This document shows positions 42,809 to 52,725 of a DNA stretch of 64,000 nucleotides, piece after piece (position 1 is the stretch's first letter; the number at the start of each line of letters is the position of its first letter). The notes beneath the pieces were generated by a model. The model searched no databases. It was not told the origin of the DNA and worked only from the letters and a program-made list of their open reading frames with translations. Made by a program: the position numbers and the translations under genes. The stretch covers positions 62,001 through 126,000 of the forward strand of contig NZ_FOKK01000012.1 of assembly GCF_900112005.1 (NCBI RefSeq), given 5' to 3'. The stretch comes from Algoriphagus aquimarinus (GTDB taxonomy: Bacteria > Bacteroidota > Bacteroidia > Cytophagales > Cyclobacteriaceae).

Positions 42809-43309
42809 ATGAAACGATATACCATATTCGTTATTACCGAGAATTTCATCGGTATTCTAAATCGCATCACCATTATTTTTACCCGTAGAGGTATCAATAT
42901 CGATGCACTTACAGCCTCAGAAAGTCGCCTGGAAGGGATCCATCGGATCACGATAGAGGTGACCGCTTCGGAAGACACGGTCATTCAGCTAGTCAATCAG
43001 ATCGAAAAAATCATCGATGTGATCAAGGCTTTTTACCATGAAGATGAAAGCGTAGTCTATCAGGAGATCGCATTGTACAAAATCCCTGTTTCGAGATTAG
43101 ACGGAGGATTGGAAAAAATAATTCGCCAGCATAACGCCAAGATCATCGCCGCAGAACCAGACTTTGTTGTCTTGGAACTGACAGGTCACAAGGAGCAAAC
43201 CCAGGAATTGCTGGAAATCTTAAAAGGTTACGGCCTCTTAGAGTTTGCGAGATCTGGCAGAGTAGCTGTCGCAAAAAGAATGTTGACAATTGACAGTTTT
43301 GTCAAATAA
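42809..43309 (+). CDS. ilvN: acetolactate synthase small (regulatory) subunit
   Basis: A 166-residue regulatory subunit with an N-terminal ACT domain (TIFVITENFIGILNRITIIFT, residues 4-24, then RRGINIDALTASES). A C-terminal ALS-specific domain contains EPDFVVLELTGHKEQ. In this family the ACT domain binds valine for feedback inhibition. It lies between ilvB and ilvC, with 62 nt before ilvC. Confidence 0.95.
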   Translation: MKRYTIFVITENFIGILNRITIIFTRRGINIDALTASESRLEGIHRITIEVTASEDTVIQLVNQIEKIIDVIKAFYHEDESVVYQEIALYKIPVSRLDGGLEKIIRQHNAKIIAAEPDFVVLELTGHKEQTQELLEILKGYGLLEFARSGRVAVAKRMLTIDSFVK

Positions 43310-43371
43310 TAATAAACCAAAAAAGGATTCCGAGGGAACCTATTAAACACTAGTAATAAATAAAAAAGCTC

Positions 43372-44415
43372 ATGAAATTAAAATTCGGCTCAACAGAAGA
43401 AAACGTAGTAACTAGGGAAGAATTTCCACTAGAAAAAGCAAGAGAAGTACTCAAGGACGAAGTGATCGCAGTATTAGGTTACGGTGTTCAAGGTCCAGGT
43501 CAGGCGCTTAACTTGAAAGACAACGGATTCAACGTGATTGTAGGTCAGCGTAAAGGCTCCAAAACTTGGGACAAAGCTGTAGCTGATGGCTGGGTTCCTG
43601 GCGAAACACTTTTCGAATTGGAAGAAGCTTGTGAAAAAGGCACTATCCTTCAATTCCTTCTTTCTGATGCAGGGCAGATTGCTCTTTGGCCAACAGTAAA
43701 GAAGCACCTTACTCCAGGTAAAGCTTTGTATTTCTCTCACGGTTTCGGTGTGACTTACAAAGACAAAACTGGCATCATCCCTCCAGCTGACGTAGATGTA
43801 ATCTTGGTAGCTCCAAAAGGTTCTGGTACTTCATTGAGAAGAATGTTTGTAGAAGGTAGAGGCTTGAACTCTTCTTATGCAATCTATCAGGATGGAACTG
43901 GCAAAGCTTATGACCGTGTTGTAGCTCTAGGTATCGGTGTTGGTTCAGGGTATTTGTTCGAGACAGATTTCTACCGTGAAGTAACTTCCGATTTGACTGG
44001 AGAAAGAGGTACCTTGATGGGTGCTATCCAGGGTATTTTCGCAGCTCAGTATGAGGTACTTAGATCAAATGGTCACACTCCTTCAGAAGCGTTCAACGAA
44101 ACAGTGGAAGAATTGACTCAGTCATTGATGCCATTGGTAGCTGAAAATGGTATGGATTGGATGTACGCCAACTGCTCCACTACTGCACAAAGAGGTGCTT
44201 TGGATTGGTGGAAACCTTTCAGAGATGCTACTAAGCCAGTATTCGAAGAATTATATGCTAGTGTAAAATCTGGACAAGAGGCTCAGAAGTCTATCGACTC
44301 TAACTCTAAAGATGATTACAGAGTGAAATTGGAAGCTGAATTGAAAGAATTGAGAGATTCTGAAATGTGGCAGGCAGGTGCTGTCGTCCGTCAATTGAGA
44401 CCAGAAAATAATTAA
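43372..44415 (+). CDS. ilvC: ketol-acid reductoisomerase
   Basis: A 347-residue NADPH-dependent enzyme that isomerises and reduces acetolactate or acetohydroxybutyrate. The Rossmann motif is VLGYGVQGPGQALNLKDNG. VILVAPKGSGTSLRR and the metal-site region SDLTGERGTLMGAIQG are characteristic. The protein is close to the class I length and lacks the duplicated C-terminal domain of class II. Codon use and spacing suit the surrounding operon. Confidence 0.97.
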   Translation: MKLKFGSTEENVVTREEFPLEKAREVLKDEVIAVLGYGVQGPGQALNLKDNGFNVIVGQRKGSKTWDKAVADGWVPGETLFELEEACEKGTILQFLLSDAGQIALWPTVKKHLTPGKALYFSHGFGVTYKDKTGIIPPADVDVILVAPKGSGTSLRRMFVEGRGLNSSYAIYQDGTGKAYDRVVALGIGVGSGYLFETDFYREVTSDLTGERGTLMGAIQGIFAAQYEVLRSNGHTPSEAFNETVEELTQSLMPLVAENGMDWMYANCSTTAQRGALDWWKPFRDATKPVFEELYASVKSGQEAQKSIDSNSKDDYRVKLEAELKELRDSEMWQAGAVVRQLRPENN

Positions 44416-44435
44416 TATAAAAACCCCCAAGAATT

Positions 44436-45944
44436 ATGAGTGAGAAGCTATGGATATTTGACACTACCCTGAGAGATGGGGAGCAAGTACCCGGGTGTCA
44501 GCTGAATACCCAGGAGAAGATTGTGGTAGCAAAAGCGCTGGAAGAACTAGGTGTAGATATTATCGAAGCCGGCTTTCCTATTTCGAGTCCAGGAGATTTC
44601 AATTCTGTCCTCGAGATTTCAAAGGCAGTATCAAACCCGATTATCTGTGCCCTCTCCAGAGCTGTTGAAAAAGATATCGAAGTAGCGGCTCAGTCCCTCA
44701 AATTCGCTAAAAAAGGCAGGATTCACACGGGTATTGGTGTTTCTCCTTATCATATTCAATTCAAACTGCGCTCCACTCCCGAGGATATCATTGCTCGGGG
44801 TGTGGCAGCAGTGAAGTTTGCCAGACGATTTGTAGACGACGTGGAGTTTTATGCTGAAGATGCAGGACGTGCAGATGAAGACTTCTTGAACAAGATCATT
44901 GAGGAAGTGATCAAAGCTGGAGCTACAGTTGTCAATATTCCTGATACGACTGGATATTGCCTTCCAGAGCAATACGGTGCTATTATCGCTAGTTTGAGAA
45001 ATAATGTGCCAAATATCGATAAAGCTATCATTGCTACCCATTGTCATAATGACCTCGGGATGGCTACTGCCAATACCGTATCTGGTGTACAACATGGAGC
45101 ACGTCAGGTAGAAGTGACTATCAATGGTATAGGCGAGAGAGCTGGCAATACTTCTATGGAGGAAGTGGTAATGGCAATCAAATGTCATAAATCAATTGAT
45201 GTCCATACTGAAATCGTCACTCCTAGAATCTACAATACCAGCCGATTGGTTTCCAAATTGATGAATATGCCTGTGCAGCCAAACAAGGCTATTGTAGGCA
45301 GAAACGCTTTTGCCCACTCATCAGGAATTCACCAAGATGGTGTATTGAAGCATAGAGAAAATTACGAAATCATCGACCCTAAAGATGTGGGTGTAGGTGA
45401 GTCAACTATCGTATTGACAGCCAGATCTGGAAGAGCTGCCTTGAAGCATCACTTGGATGCATTAGGAGTAGAATTAGAAGGTGAAGCACTTCGTGAAGTA
45501 TATGAGGAATTCTTGATTCTTGCTGATAGCAAGAGAGATATTGGCCGAAAAGATCTTTTAGGATTGGTAGGCAAATACGTAGAAGACTCAAATTTCATTG
45601 AACTAGGTAAAGTTACTTATTCTTCCAACGGGACTATCCAAGCTCAGGTATCTTTGAAGATAGGTGATGAGGAACATACCTCTACCGCTCATGGCAACGG
45701 ACCTGTGGATGCTGTACTCAAGGCAATTGAAAAAAGCGCCAAGCCAGCAGTTGAACTGGAAGAATTCCTAATCCAAGCCATTACACATGGAAGTGATGAC
45801 GTGGCTAAAGTTCACATGAGATTAATCAAAGGAGACAAGCCTTACTATGGTTTTGCTTCTCATACTGACATCGTTTTGGCATCAGCTCAGGCTTTTGTCG
45901 ATGCACTCAATAAAATACCGGTCAAAGAATACGCGACCGCATAA
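44436..45944 (+). CDS. leuA: 2-isopropylmalate synthase
   Basis: A 502-residue synthase that condenses acetyl-CoA with 2-oxoisovalerate, the first step to leucine. It has a TIM-barrel domain with [17 protein letters not shown], the [13 protein letters not shown] metal-site motif and [14 protein letters not shown], then the C-terminal LeuA dimerisation/regulatory domain that usually binds leucine. The sequence [10 protein letters not shown] is typical of LeuA type 1 and absent from the second synthase-like gene at 48 kb. It lies 20 nt after ilvC and 2 nt before leuC. Confidence 0.95.
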   Translation: MSEKLWIFDTTLRDGEQVPGCQLNTQEKIVVAKALEELGVDIIEAGFPISSPGDFNSVLEISKAVSNPIICALSRAVEKDIEVAAQSLKFAKKGRIHTGIGVSPYHIQFKLRSTPEDIIARGVAAVKFARRFVDDVEFYAEDAGRADEDFLNKIIEEVIKAGATVVNIPDTTGYCLPEQYGAIIASLRNNVPNIDKAIIATHCHNDLGMATANTVSGVQHGARQVEVTINGIGERAGNTSMEEVVMAIKCHKSIDVHTEIVTPRIYNTSRLVSKLMNMPVQPNKAIVGRNAFAHSSGIHQDGVLKHRENYEIIDPKDVGVGESTIVLTARSGRAALKHHLDALGVELEGEALREVYEEFLILADSKRDIGRKDLLGLVGKYVEDSNFIELGKVTYSSNGTIQAQVSLKIGDEEHTSTAHGNGPVDAVLKAIEKSAKPAVELEEFLIQAITHGSDDVAKVHMRLIKGDKPYYGFASHTDIVLASAQAFVDALNKIPVKEYATA

Positions 45945-45946
45945 TT

Positions 45947-47353
45947 ATGGAAAAGACAACATTATTTGATAAAATCTGGGATGCTCACGTAGTGAAATCC
46001 GTTCCTGCTGGGCCAGATGTATTCTTCATCGATAAGCATTTTATCCATGAAGTGACTTCTCCAGTAGCTTTCCTTAATCTGGAAAAGCGTGGAATAGGAG
46101 TTAAAAATCCAAGCAGAACAGTAGCTACACCTGATCACAACGTTCCTACGGTAGATCAGGACAAAACTATAAAAGACAAGCTTTCCCGCATGCAGGTAGA
46201 AAGACTTCGTGAGAACTGTGCCAAACACGGCATCGAACTTCACGATTTAGGATCTGCACATCACGGGATTGTACACGTGATCGGTCCAGAACTAGGCATC
46301 ACCCAGCCTGGTATGACGATCGTATGTGGCGATAGCCATACATCTACTCACGGTGCCTTCGGAGCTATTGCTTTCGGCATCGGTACTTCTGAAGTAGAGA
46401 TGGTACTTGCTACACAGTGTATCATGCAGTCCAAAGCCAAGAAAATGAAAATCTCCATTGATGGAGTGGCTGGTAAAGGAGTGACATCTAAAGATTTGAT
46501 TCTTTATGTGATCGCTCAGATTTCAGCAGCAGGTGCTACGGGATACTTTGTGGAATATGCTGGATCAGCAATTCGAAGCCTTTCTATGGAAGCAAGAATG
46601 ACTGTGTGTAACATGTCTATTGAGATGGGTGCACGTGGTGGTTTGATCGCTCCTGATGAGACTACTTTCGAGTATCTAAAAGGTAAAGACTACGCTCCAA
46701 AAGGTGAAGACTGGGATAAAGCTGTTGCTTACTGGAAAACTTTGAAAACAGACGAAGGTGCTGTTTTCGACAAAGAATATCACTTCGATGCTGCGGATAT
46801 TGAGCCGATGATCACCTACGGTACTAATCCAGGTATGGGTATCAAAGTGAAAGGAAATATCCCGACTACTGAAGGAATGGAAGGAAGTAACAAAACTTCT
46901 TACCTAAAGTCTCTAGCCTACATGGGCTTTGAGCCAGGTGAAGCCATCAAAGGTAAAAAGGTTGATTTCGTATTCGTAGGGTCTTGTACCAACGGAAGAA
47001 TTGAAGATATCAGATCTGTAGCTGAATATGTAAAAGGCCATAAGAAAGCTGACAACATCACTGCTTGGATTGTACCAGGTTCTCGCGAAGTTGAGAAAAT
47101 GGCCCATGAAGAAGGATTGGTGAAAATCTTGGAAGAAGCAGGATTCGAACTTCGTCAGCCGGGCTGTTCAGCTTGTCTAGCGATGAACGATGACAAAATT
47201 CCTTCTGGAAAATATGCAGTTTCTACGTCTAACAGAAACTTCGAAGGTCGTCAAGGACCTGGAGCTAGAACAATGCTCGCATCTCCTTTGACTGTAGCAG
47301 CAGTCGCCATTGCTGGCGTAATCTGCGACCCAAGAGAAGTATTTCAAAATTAA
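45947..47353 (+). CDS. leuC: 3-isopropylmalate dehydratase large subunit
   Basis: A 468-residue aconitase-family subunit. The motif [13 protein letters not shown] and the cluster cysteines in [11 protein letters not shown] and [11 protein letters not shown] (4Fe-4S ligands) are present. With LeuD it isomerises 2- to 3-isopropylmalate, and in the citramalate route it would also isomerise citramalate. A 108-nt spacer separates it from leuD, unusual in this tight operon. Confidence 0.97.
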   Translation: MEKTTLFDKIWDAHVVKSVPAGPDVFFIDKHFIHEVTSPVAFLNLEKRGIGVKNPSRTVATPDHNVPTVDQDKTIKDKLSRMQVERLRENCAKHGIELHDLGSAHHGIVHVIGPELGITQPGMTIVCGDSHTSTHGAFGAIAFGIGTSEVEMVLATQCIMQSKAKKMKISIDGVAGKGVTSKDLILYVIAQISAAGATGYFVEYAGSAIRSLSMEARMTVCNMSIEMGARGGLIAPDETTFEYLKGKDYAPKGEDWDKAVAYWKTLKTDEGAVFDKEYHFDAADIEPMITYGTNPGMGIKVKGNIPTTEGMEGSNKTSYLKSLAYMGFEPGEAIKGKKVDFVFVGSCTNGRIEDIRSVAEYVKGHKKADNITAWIVPGSREVEKMAHEEGLVKILEEAGFELRQPGCSACLAMNDDKIPSGKYAVSTSNRNFEGRQGPGARTMLASPLTVAAVAIAGVICDPREVFQN

Positions 47354-47461
47354 AAATACGAAGTCAGAAATGGGAAGTACGAGTTTGAATCGGTAAGCAA
47401 GGCTTAAGTACCGATCAAATCTTTCAATTTTCCAATGTTTCAATCTTTCAATCAATAAAAA
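47354..47461 (+). repeat. low-complexity spacer between leuC and leuD
   Basis: The 108 nt contain a 7-bp inverted repeat (ATCGGTA 47389-47395, TACCGAT 47409-47415). A pyrimidine-rich tract in which TTTCAAT recurs three or four times follows. No ORF is evident. Similar low-complexity sequence fills 7320-7499. It may be neutral spacer, an RNA-processing site or an mRNA stability element. Confidence 0.5.
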
Positions 47462-48052
47462 ATGGCTTACGATAAATTTACTGTTCTCACGAGCACTGCG
47501 GTTCCTTTACCGACAGACAATGTGGATACAGATCAGATCATCCCAGCTCGATTCCTGAAGGCTACTGAGCGTGAAGGTTTCGGAGACAATCTATTCCGTG
47601 ACTGGAGATATGATGTGGAAGGCAATCCTAAAAAGGATTTTGTCTTGAACGATCCAACTTACAGTGGTAAAATCTTGGTTTCTGGCAGAAATTTCGGTTC
47701 TGGATCTAGCCGAGAGCACGCAGTTTGGGCATTGTATGATTACGGATTCAGATGTGTAGTCTCCAGCTTTTTCGCAGATATCTTCAAAAATAACTGCTTG
47801 AATATTGGAGTATTGCCAGTGACAGTTTCGCCAGAGTTTTCTGACAAACTGATGGATGCAGTTACAGCGAATCCTGCTGAAACTATCACCGTTGATATTC
47901 CTTCTCAGAAGATCACATTGGATTCCACAGGCGAATCTGAATCTTTTGACATCAATGAATACAAAAAAGACAACATGCAAAATGGCTTCGACGACATCGA
48001 CTACTTGTTGAGTATGTCTGATGAAATCGAGGCTTTCGCAGCAGATAAATAA
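47462..48052 (+). CDS. leuD: 3-isopropylmalate dehydratase small subunit
   Basis: A 196-residue swivel-domain subunit that completes the LeuCD isomerase. The family motifs DNVDTDQIIPARFLK near the N-terminus and GRNFGSGSSREHAVWAL around residue 75 are clear. The stop codon directly abuts the next gene. Confidence 0.97.
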   Translation: MAYDKFTVLTSTAVPLPTDNVDTDQIIPARFLKATEREGFGDNLFRDWRYDVEGNPKKDFVLNDPTYSGKILVSGRNFGSGSSREHAVWALYDYGFRCVVSSFFADIFKNNCLNIGVLPVTVSPEFSDKLMDAVTANPAETITVDIPSQKITLDSTGESESFDINEYKKDNMQNGFDDIDYLLSMSDEIEAFAADK

Positions 48053-48058
48053 GTGGAA

Positions 48059-49645
48059 ATGACCGCAGGGAAGCGCATAGAAATAATGGATACAACGCTG
48101 AGGGATGGAGAACAGACCTCAAGCGTTTCCTTTTTGCCTTCTGAAAAGCTGCAAATCGCTAAACTTTTGCTGGATGAATTGAAGGTGGACCGTATAGAGG
48201 TGGCTTCAGCAAGAGTTTCAGATGGAGAGTTGGCAGGTGTACAGAAAATCACCCATTGGGCGGCCGAAAAAGGCTACCTAGACCGGGTGGAAGTATTGGG
48301 CTTTGTAGATACTCCCGCTTCGGTGGACTGGTTACTTAAAGCCGGTGCCAAAGTGATGAACCTACTCACCAAAGGCTCGCTAAATCACCTAACTCATCAA
48401 CTCAAAAAAACACCAGAGCAGCATTTTGAAGACATACAAAAGAGCATAGAATATGCTCAGGAGAATGGAATCGACATAAATGTCTACCTAGAAGACTGGT
48501 CAAATGGTATGCGTAATTCTCCGGAATACACAATCGATTTGATCGCGTTTTTGACTACGCAACCGGTGAAAAGAATCATGCTTCCGGATACTTTAGGACT
48601 ACTTTCTCCTGAAGAAACCAAAACATATTTCATACAAATCACCACGGAGTTTCCTAATACGCATTTTGATTTCCATGCGCACAATGACTATGATCTCTCG
48701 ATCGCAAATGTCATGGAAGCTATTATGCACGGTGCCTCCGGGATTCATACGACAGTGAATGGTTTAGGAGAAAGAGCAGGAAATGCTCCTCTAGAATCAG
48801 TAGTGGCAGTGATCAAAGATTTCACTGATTTAGAAATCGGTGTGAAAGAGCAAAAAATCTACCGTGTAAGTAAACTAGTAGAGCAATTTTCTGGTCAACA
48901 TATCCCGGCAAATAAGCCTGTGGTAGGCGAAAATGTGTTCACTCAAACAGCAGGAATTCATGCCGATGGGGATAATAAGAAGAATCTATATTTCAATGAT
49001 CTCCTTCCAGAGCGATTTGGTAGGCAGAGGAAATATGCCCTTGGCAAAACTTCCGGTAAAGCCAATATCCTAAAGAATCTCGAAGAACTTGGGATTTCTT
49101 TGGAGCAGGATGAATTAACCAAAGTAACTCAGCGCATAATTGAGCTGGGAGACAAGAAAGAGCGAGTGACTACGGAAGATTTGCCATACATCATTTCTGA
49201 TGTGCTACAGAACAATTCCATTTCCAAAAATATCCACATCGAAGGCTATCACATGACTCATTCCAAGGGATTGAAGCCATCTGTGCAACTTAGATTAAAT
49301 ATTTATGGAAAATCATACGATGCCACAGCCACTGGAGATGGACAGTATGATTCATTCATGCGAGCTATCAAAAAGATCTACAAATCACGAAAAAGACAAC
49401 TACCAAAGTTGATCGATTACCATGTTTCCATTCCTCCTGGAGGAAAAACCGATGCTTTCGTAGAGACTGTCATCACGTGGGATTATGGAAAAATATTTAA
49501 GACAAAGGGGTTAGACCCTGATCAAACAGTGGCTGCGATGATGGCCACAGAGAAAATGCTGAACATCGTCGAATCATTCAATCAAACACCAACGAAAGAA
49601 GAATCCAAGTTTTATGGAAATGAATATCGCGCTGTTGCCGGGTGA
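48059..49645 (+). CDS. cimA: (R)-citramalate synthase (LeuA-like)
   Basis: A protein of 528 residues from the ATG at 48059 (an in-frame GTG at 48053 would abut leuD). It has the acyltransferase barrel ([20 protein letters not shown]) and a C-terminal LeuA-type regulatory domain. It departs from LeuA in the way Leptospira CimA does: [26 protein letters not shown]-like sequence, [17 protein letters not shown] and [17 protein letters not shown] infer that it condenses pyruvate with acetyl-CoA to citramalate, opening a threonine-independent route to isoleucine. LeuC, LeuD and LeuB, encoded around it, perform the next steps. It could instead be a second LeuA. It overlaps leuB. Confidence 0.82.
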   Translation: MTAGKRIEIMDTTLRDGEQTSSVSFLPSEKLQIAKLLLDELKVDRIEVASARVSDGELAGVQKITHWAAEKGYLDRVEVLGFVDTPASVDWLLKAGAKVMNLLTKGSLNHLTHQLKKTPEQHFEDIQKSIEYAQENGIDINVYLEDWSNGMRNSPEYTIDLIAFLTTQPVKRIMLPDTLGLLSPEETKTYFIQITTEFPNTHFDFHAHNDYDLSIANVMEAIMHGASGIHTTVNGLGERAGNAPLESVVAVIKDFTDLEIGVKEQKIYRVSKLVEQFSGQHIPANKPVVGENVFTQTAGIHADGDNKKNLYFNDLLPERFGRQRKYALGKTSGKANILKNLEELGISLEQDELTKVTQRIIELGDKKERVTTEDLPYIISDVLQNNSISKNIHIEGYHMTHSKGLKPSVQLRLNIYGKSYDATATGDGQYDSFMRAIKKIYKSRKRQLPKLIDYHVSIPPGGKTDAFVETVITWDYGKIFKTKGLDPDQTVAAMMATEKMLNIVESFNQTPTKEESKFYGNEYRAVAG

Positions 49646-50681
49646 CGGCATCGGACCTGAAGTAATCGACCAGGCTGTGAAAGTAGTGAAAGCTATCGGC
49701 CAGAAATTCGGACACAAAATCACTTTTAAGGAGGCAATAGTAGGTGCTGCCGCAATTGACGCGACTGGCCAGCCTTATCCAGATGCTACTCATGAAATCG
49801 CTGCAGCTTCGGATGCGGTTCTTTTCGGAGCAATCGGAGATCCTAAATATGATAATGATCCTAAGGCAAAGGTTCGTCCTGAGCAAGGATTGTTGTTGAT
49901 GCGTCAGAAACTTGGCTTGTTTGCCAACGTAAGACCTACGTTCACTTTTCCTTCTTTGGTACACAAATCTCCTTTGAAGTTGGATCGTGTGGATGGTGTG
50001 GATTTGGTGTTCTTCAGAGAATTAACTGGCGGGATTTACTTCGGCGAGCCAAGAGGAAGAAACGAGCAAGGCGACAAGGCATTTGACACTAATGTGTACA
50101 GCAAATTTGAGATTGTACGCTTGGCGAGAATGGGCTTTGAAGCTGCGCAAAAAAGAAGAAAACTCCTGACTTGCGTGGATAAAGCAAACGTGATGGCGAC
50201 TTCCAGACTTTGGAGAGAGACCGTACAGGAGCTTGCTCCAGAATATCCAGATGTGAAGGTAGAATATGAATTCGTAGATGCGGTAGCGATGCGCTTGATT
50301 CAGTGGCCAAAAGCTTACGATGTGTTAATTACAGAAAACTTATTCGGTGATATCTTGACTGACGAGGCTTCTGTGATCTCAGGATCTATGGGCTTGATGC
50401 CATCTGCTTCTTTAGGTTTAGGTGTGAAATTATTCGAGCCAATTCACGGATCTTATCCACAAGCGAAAGGGAAGAATATTGCTAACCCGTTAGCAACGAT
50501 ACTTTCTGCTGCAATGATGTTTGATTATGCTTTTGATTTGAAAGAAGAATCTGAACTAATTTCCAATGTGGTTAATCTTTCCCTAGAGGAAGGATATGTC
50601 ACTGAAGATATCGCAGATGGCGGTACAGCTTACAAAACTTCGGAAGTTGGCGACTGGTTAGCTGCTAAGATTTTGGCATAA
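49620..50681 (+). CDS. leuB: 3-isopropylmalate dehydrogenase
   Basis: A protein of 353 residues from the ATG at 49620 (another ATG is two codons earlier) that oxidises and decarboxylates 3-isopropylmalate with NAD. It starts with [14 protein letters not shown]. It contains the substrate segment [14 protein letters not shown] and the metal-binding [21 protein letters not shown], with [20 protein letters not shown] at the cofactor site. The start overlaps cimA by 26 nt. It is the last gene of the operon and is followed by a terminator. Confidence 0.97.
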   Translation: MNIALLPGDGIGPEVIDQAVKVVKAIGQKFGHKITFKEAIVGAAAIDATGQPYPDATHEIAAASDAVLFGAIGDPKYDNDPKAKVRPEQGLLLMRQKLGLFANVRPTFTFPSLVHKSPLKLDRVDGVDLVFFRELTGGIYFGEPRGRNEQGDKAFDTNVYSKFEIVRLARMGFEAAQKRRKLLTCVDKANVMATSRLWRETVQELAPEYPDVKVEYEFVDAVAMRLIQWPKAYDVLITENLFGDILTDEASVISGSMGLMPSASLGLGVKLFEPIHGSYPQAKGKNIANPLATILSAAMMFDYAFDLKEESELISNVVNLSLEEGYVTEDIADGGTAYKTSEVGDWLAAKILA

Positions 50682-50734
50682 GCTTCAACTTATATACTTG
50701 AACTACTCGAGATTTGTAATCTCGAACTTCATTA

Positions 50735-50766
50735 AAAAAAACCACCTTGACAGAGGTGGTTTTTTT
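50735..50766. terminator. intrinsic terminator at the end of the ilv-leu operon
   Basis: AAAAAACCACCT pairs with AGGTGGTTTTTT around a short loop (TGACAG). A-run and T-run on opposite sides make it usable by both leuB and the convergent VOC gene. Confidence 0.85.
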
Positions 50767-50769
50767 CAT

Positions 50770-51636
50770 TTAAGCATTTTTAAGCTCCTCGATATCAAAC
50801 TTGTTCATTTTCATAAAAGCCTGAACCACTCGACCGGATCGTTCGGGATCTGACATTAATTCAGAAAGAATTTCAGGGACTATCTGCCAAGAAACACCAA
50901 ATTTGTCTTTCAACCAGCCACACTGACTTTCCTTCCCTCCTTCTACCAATTTCTCCCAGAAATAATCGATCTGATCCTGATCCCTGCATTCTATTACAAA
51001 TGAAAGTGCCTCGTTGAAATCAAAATCATGCACGAGCGCACTGTCCATCGCTGCAAATAACTTTCCATTCAGCTCGAACTGCGCATGATTAATAGACCCA
51101 TCTTGGCCATTAGCATCATTTGCTCCATATCTAGAAATCATCTTGATATTAGAATCTTCAAAGATGCTCGTGTAGAAATTAATTGCCTCTTCGGCTTTTC
51201 CAAAATTAGTCCCAGAGAACAATAAAGCCGGGATGAATTTCTGGTCAGAAAACTCAGGCTTGTCGATTGTGAGTTGCCAAGTGACTCCAAACTCATCCTG
51301 TAACCAACCATACTTTTGGCTCCAAGGATAAGTATCTAGAGGTATCAGCGCTCGTCCGTTAACAATCAGTTTATCCCACACTTCCTGAATATCCACTTCA
51401 TTTTGAACAATCGTATAAAATGAAATCGCTGGCGTAAACTTAAATTGTGGACCGCCATTGAGGCACATAAATTTTTGGCCAGCGGCGATAAAAGTCACCA
51501 CCATTGGGTTTTCGTCAACAATCGCTGAATCCGAAAACACAGAGCAATAAAATTTCGCAGCTTCTTTTGCATTCCCATCAAACCACAAACATGGGTAGAT
51601 GGGCTTATTCAGCGCATTAACATGTTGATTACCCAT
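50770..51636 (-). CDS. VOC-superfamily protein with two PhnB-like domains
   Basis: A 288-residue protein made of two similar halves of the PhnB/3-demethylubiquinone methyltransferase-like VOC type. Both halves carry the pattern of a field [WF]F[DS]GNAKEAAKFY or KAEEAINFYTSIFEDS, and both end in YGWLQDEFGVTWQL or CGWLKDKFGVSWQI. The metal ligands of catalytic VOC enzymes are not clearly retained, so it may be a binding or resistance protein. It overlaps the upstream SRPBCC gene by 8 nt. Confidence 0.87.
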   Translation of the reverse strand: MGNQHVNALNKPIYPCLWFDGNAKEAAKFYCSVFSDSAIVDENPMVVTFIAAGQKFMCLNGGPQFKFTPAISFYTIVQNEVDIQEVWDKLIVNGRALIPLDTYPWSQKYGWLQDEFGVTWQLTIDKPEFSDQKFIPALLFSGTNFGKAEEAINFYTSIFEDSNIKMISRYGANDANGQDGSINHAQFELNGKLFAAMDSALVHDFDFNEALSFVIECRDQDQIDYFWEKLVEGGKESQCGWLKDKFGVSWQIVPEILSELMSDPERSGRVVQAFMKMNKFDIEELKNA

Positions 51637-52516
51637 TTCTTTTTTCGCAGATTTCTTTGAGTTTGTCTAAAGCTTTTGGCCATATCCCCGTGAAATAATC
51701 ATCAAATTCCATAGAGGAATCCAAGTCAATCAAGAGTAAGGTATTATCTCCTTGTCCTTCAAAAGTATACTTCTCGTGAGCGCCTTTCCACATTTCTACT
51801 TCTTTTCCCTCCATTATTTCCACTCCCTCTTTTAGTTCGCCGAGATGTTCGATATCGATGTGCTTATTTGGCTCATTTTTCACAACTTTACTTACCAAAC
51901 CATTTTGATTTCCCTCCTCACCTAGAGAGACGAAAAGGATTTTGCTTCCCTTTTCCCAAGAGCCGATGTAGGTAGAACCTGGAGAAAAGACATCGGTCCA
52001 TTCTTCATAAGTCGGCTTTTCCAGCATTATTCTATAAACCTCTGCAGGAGTATTCTTAATCAAAATCTGAAAATTCAATCGAACCAATTTTGCATCTGAT
52101 TCTGTGTAAGTTTTGAAATTATCTAAAATAGACTGCCAGCCACTTTTTTGCACTTCCATCGAATTTTCCATCTCAGCATCAAAAGTCTCAGTGACTTCTA
52201 CTCCATCAGGTACCTTTTTGAATGAAACTGCCGCCTGACGCCCGTCATCCATGATGTACGAGAAAAACGAATGCTTTTGCACCTCCTGATATACACCTCC
52301 GAAATCGAAGCCCATACTACCATCCTTAGCTTCCATTGTAGTTGTAAAACTCCCGCCGGGCTGCAGGTCATTTTCTGCACTAGGTGAATGCCAGTCAGGG
52401 GAGGCATTATTCCAATGTATGATATGCTTGGGCTGCGTAAAGTAATCCCAGACTTTTTCTAATGGAGAATCAACTATTGTCTTTACGGTAATTTTGATTT
52501 TTTGAGTAGTTGTCAT
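51629..52516 (-). CDS. tandem SRPBCC (AHSA1-like) domain protein
   Basis: A 295-residue protein with two SRPBCC-like halves. The first has SPLEKVWDYFTQPKHIIHWN, and the second starts at NTPAEVYRIMLEKPTYEEW. The fold binds hydrophobic ligands, and the AHSA1-like branch is common in small regulator-linked operons. Ligand and role are unknown. It precedes and overlaps the VOC gene and is divergent from an AraC-family regulator, which may control the pair. Confidence 0.85.
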   Translation of the reverse strand: MTTTQKIKITVKTIVDSPLEKVWDYFTQPKHIIHWNNASPDWHSPSAENDLQPGGSFTTTMEAKDGSMGFDFGGVYQEVQKHSFFSYIMDDGRQAAVSFKKVPDGVEVTETFDAEMENSMEVQKSGWQSILDNFKTYTESDAKLVRLNFQILIKNTPAEVYRIMLEKPTYEEWTDVFSPGSTYIGSWEKGSKILFVSLGEEGNQNGLVSKVVKNEPNKHIDIEHLGELKEGVEIMEGKEVEMWKGAHEKYTFEGQGDNTLLLIDLDSSMEFDDYFTGIWPKALDKLKEICEKRNG

Positions 52517-52548
52517 GGTCTTCTGATTTTTTATAAAAATTTACTTTA

Positions 52549-52556
52549 CAAAAGTA
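52549..52556 (-). promoter_or_regulatory. -7 element for the SRPBCC-VOC pair
   Basis: The minus strand reads TACTTTTG, 33 nt before the SRPBCC start, in the gap shared with the divergent regulator gene. Confidence 0.5.
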
Positions 52557-52725
52557 TCTAGTGATTGACTGAACCAGCCTGTTCAATTCAGACAAATGAT
52601 GGGCGAAATACGACAGGAAACATTAAATTCAAGTTATGAAATCGAGCCTAACTTAGCGTAATGCACTGAGCTGATTATTAACTAGGTAAGATTCCATGTG
52701 GTCAAATAAAATCAATTATTCTCAC

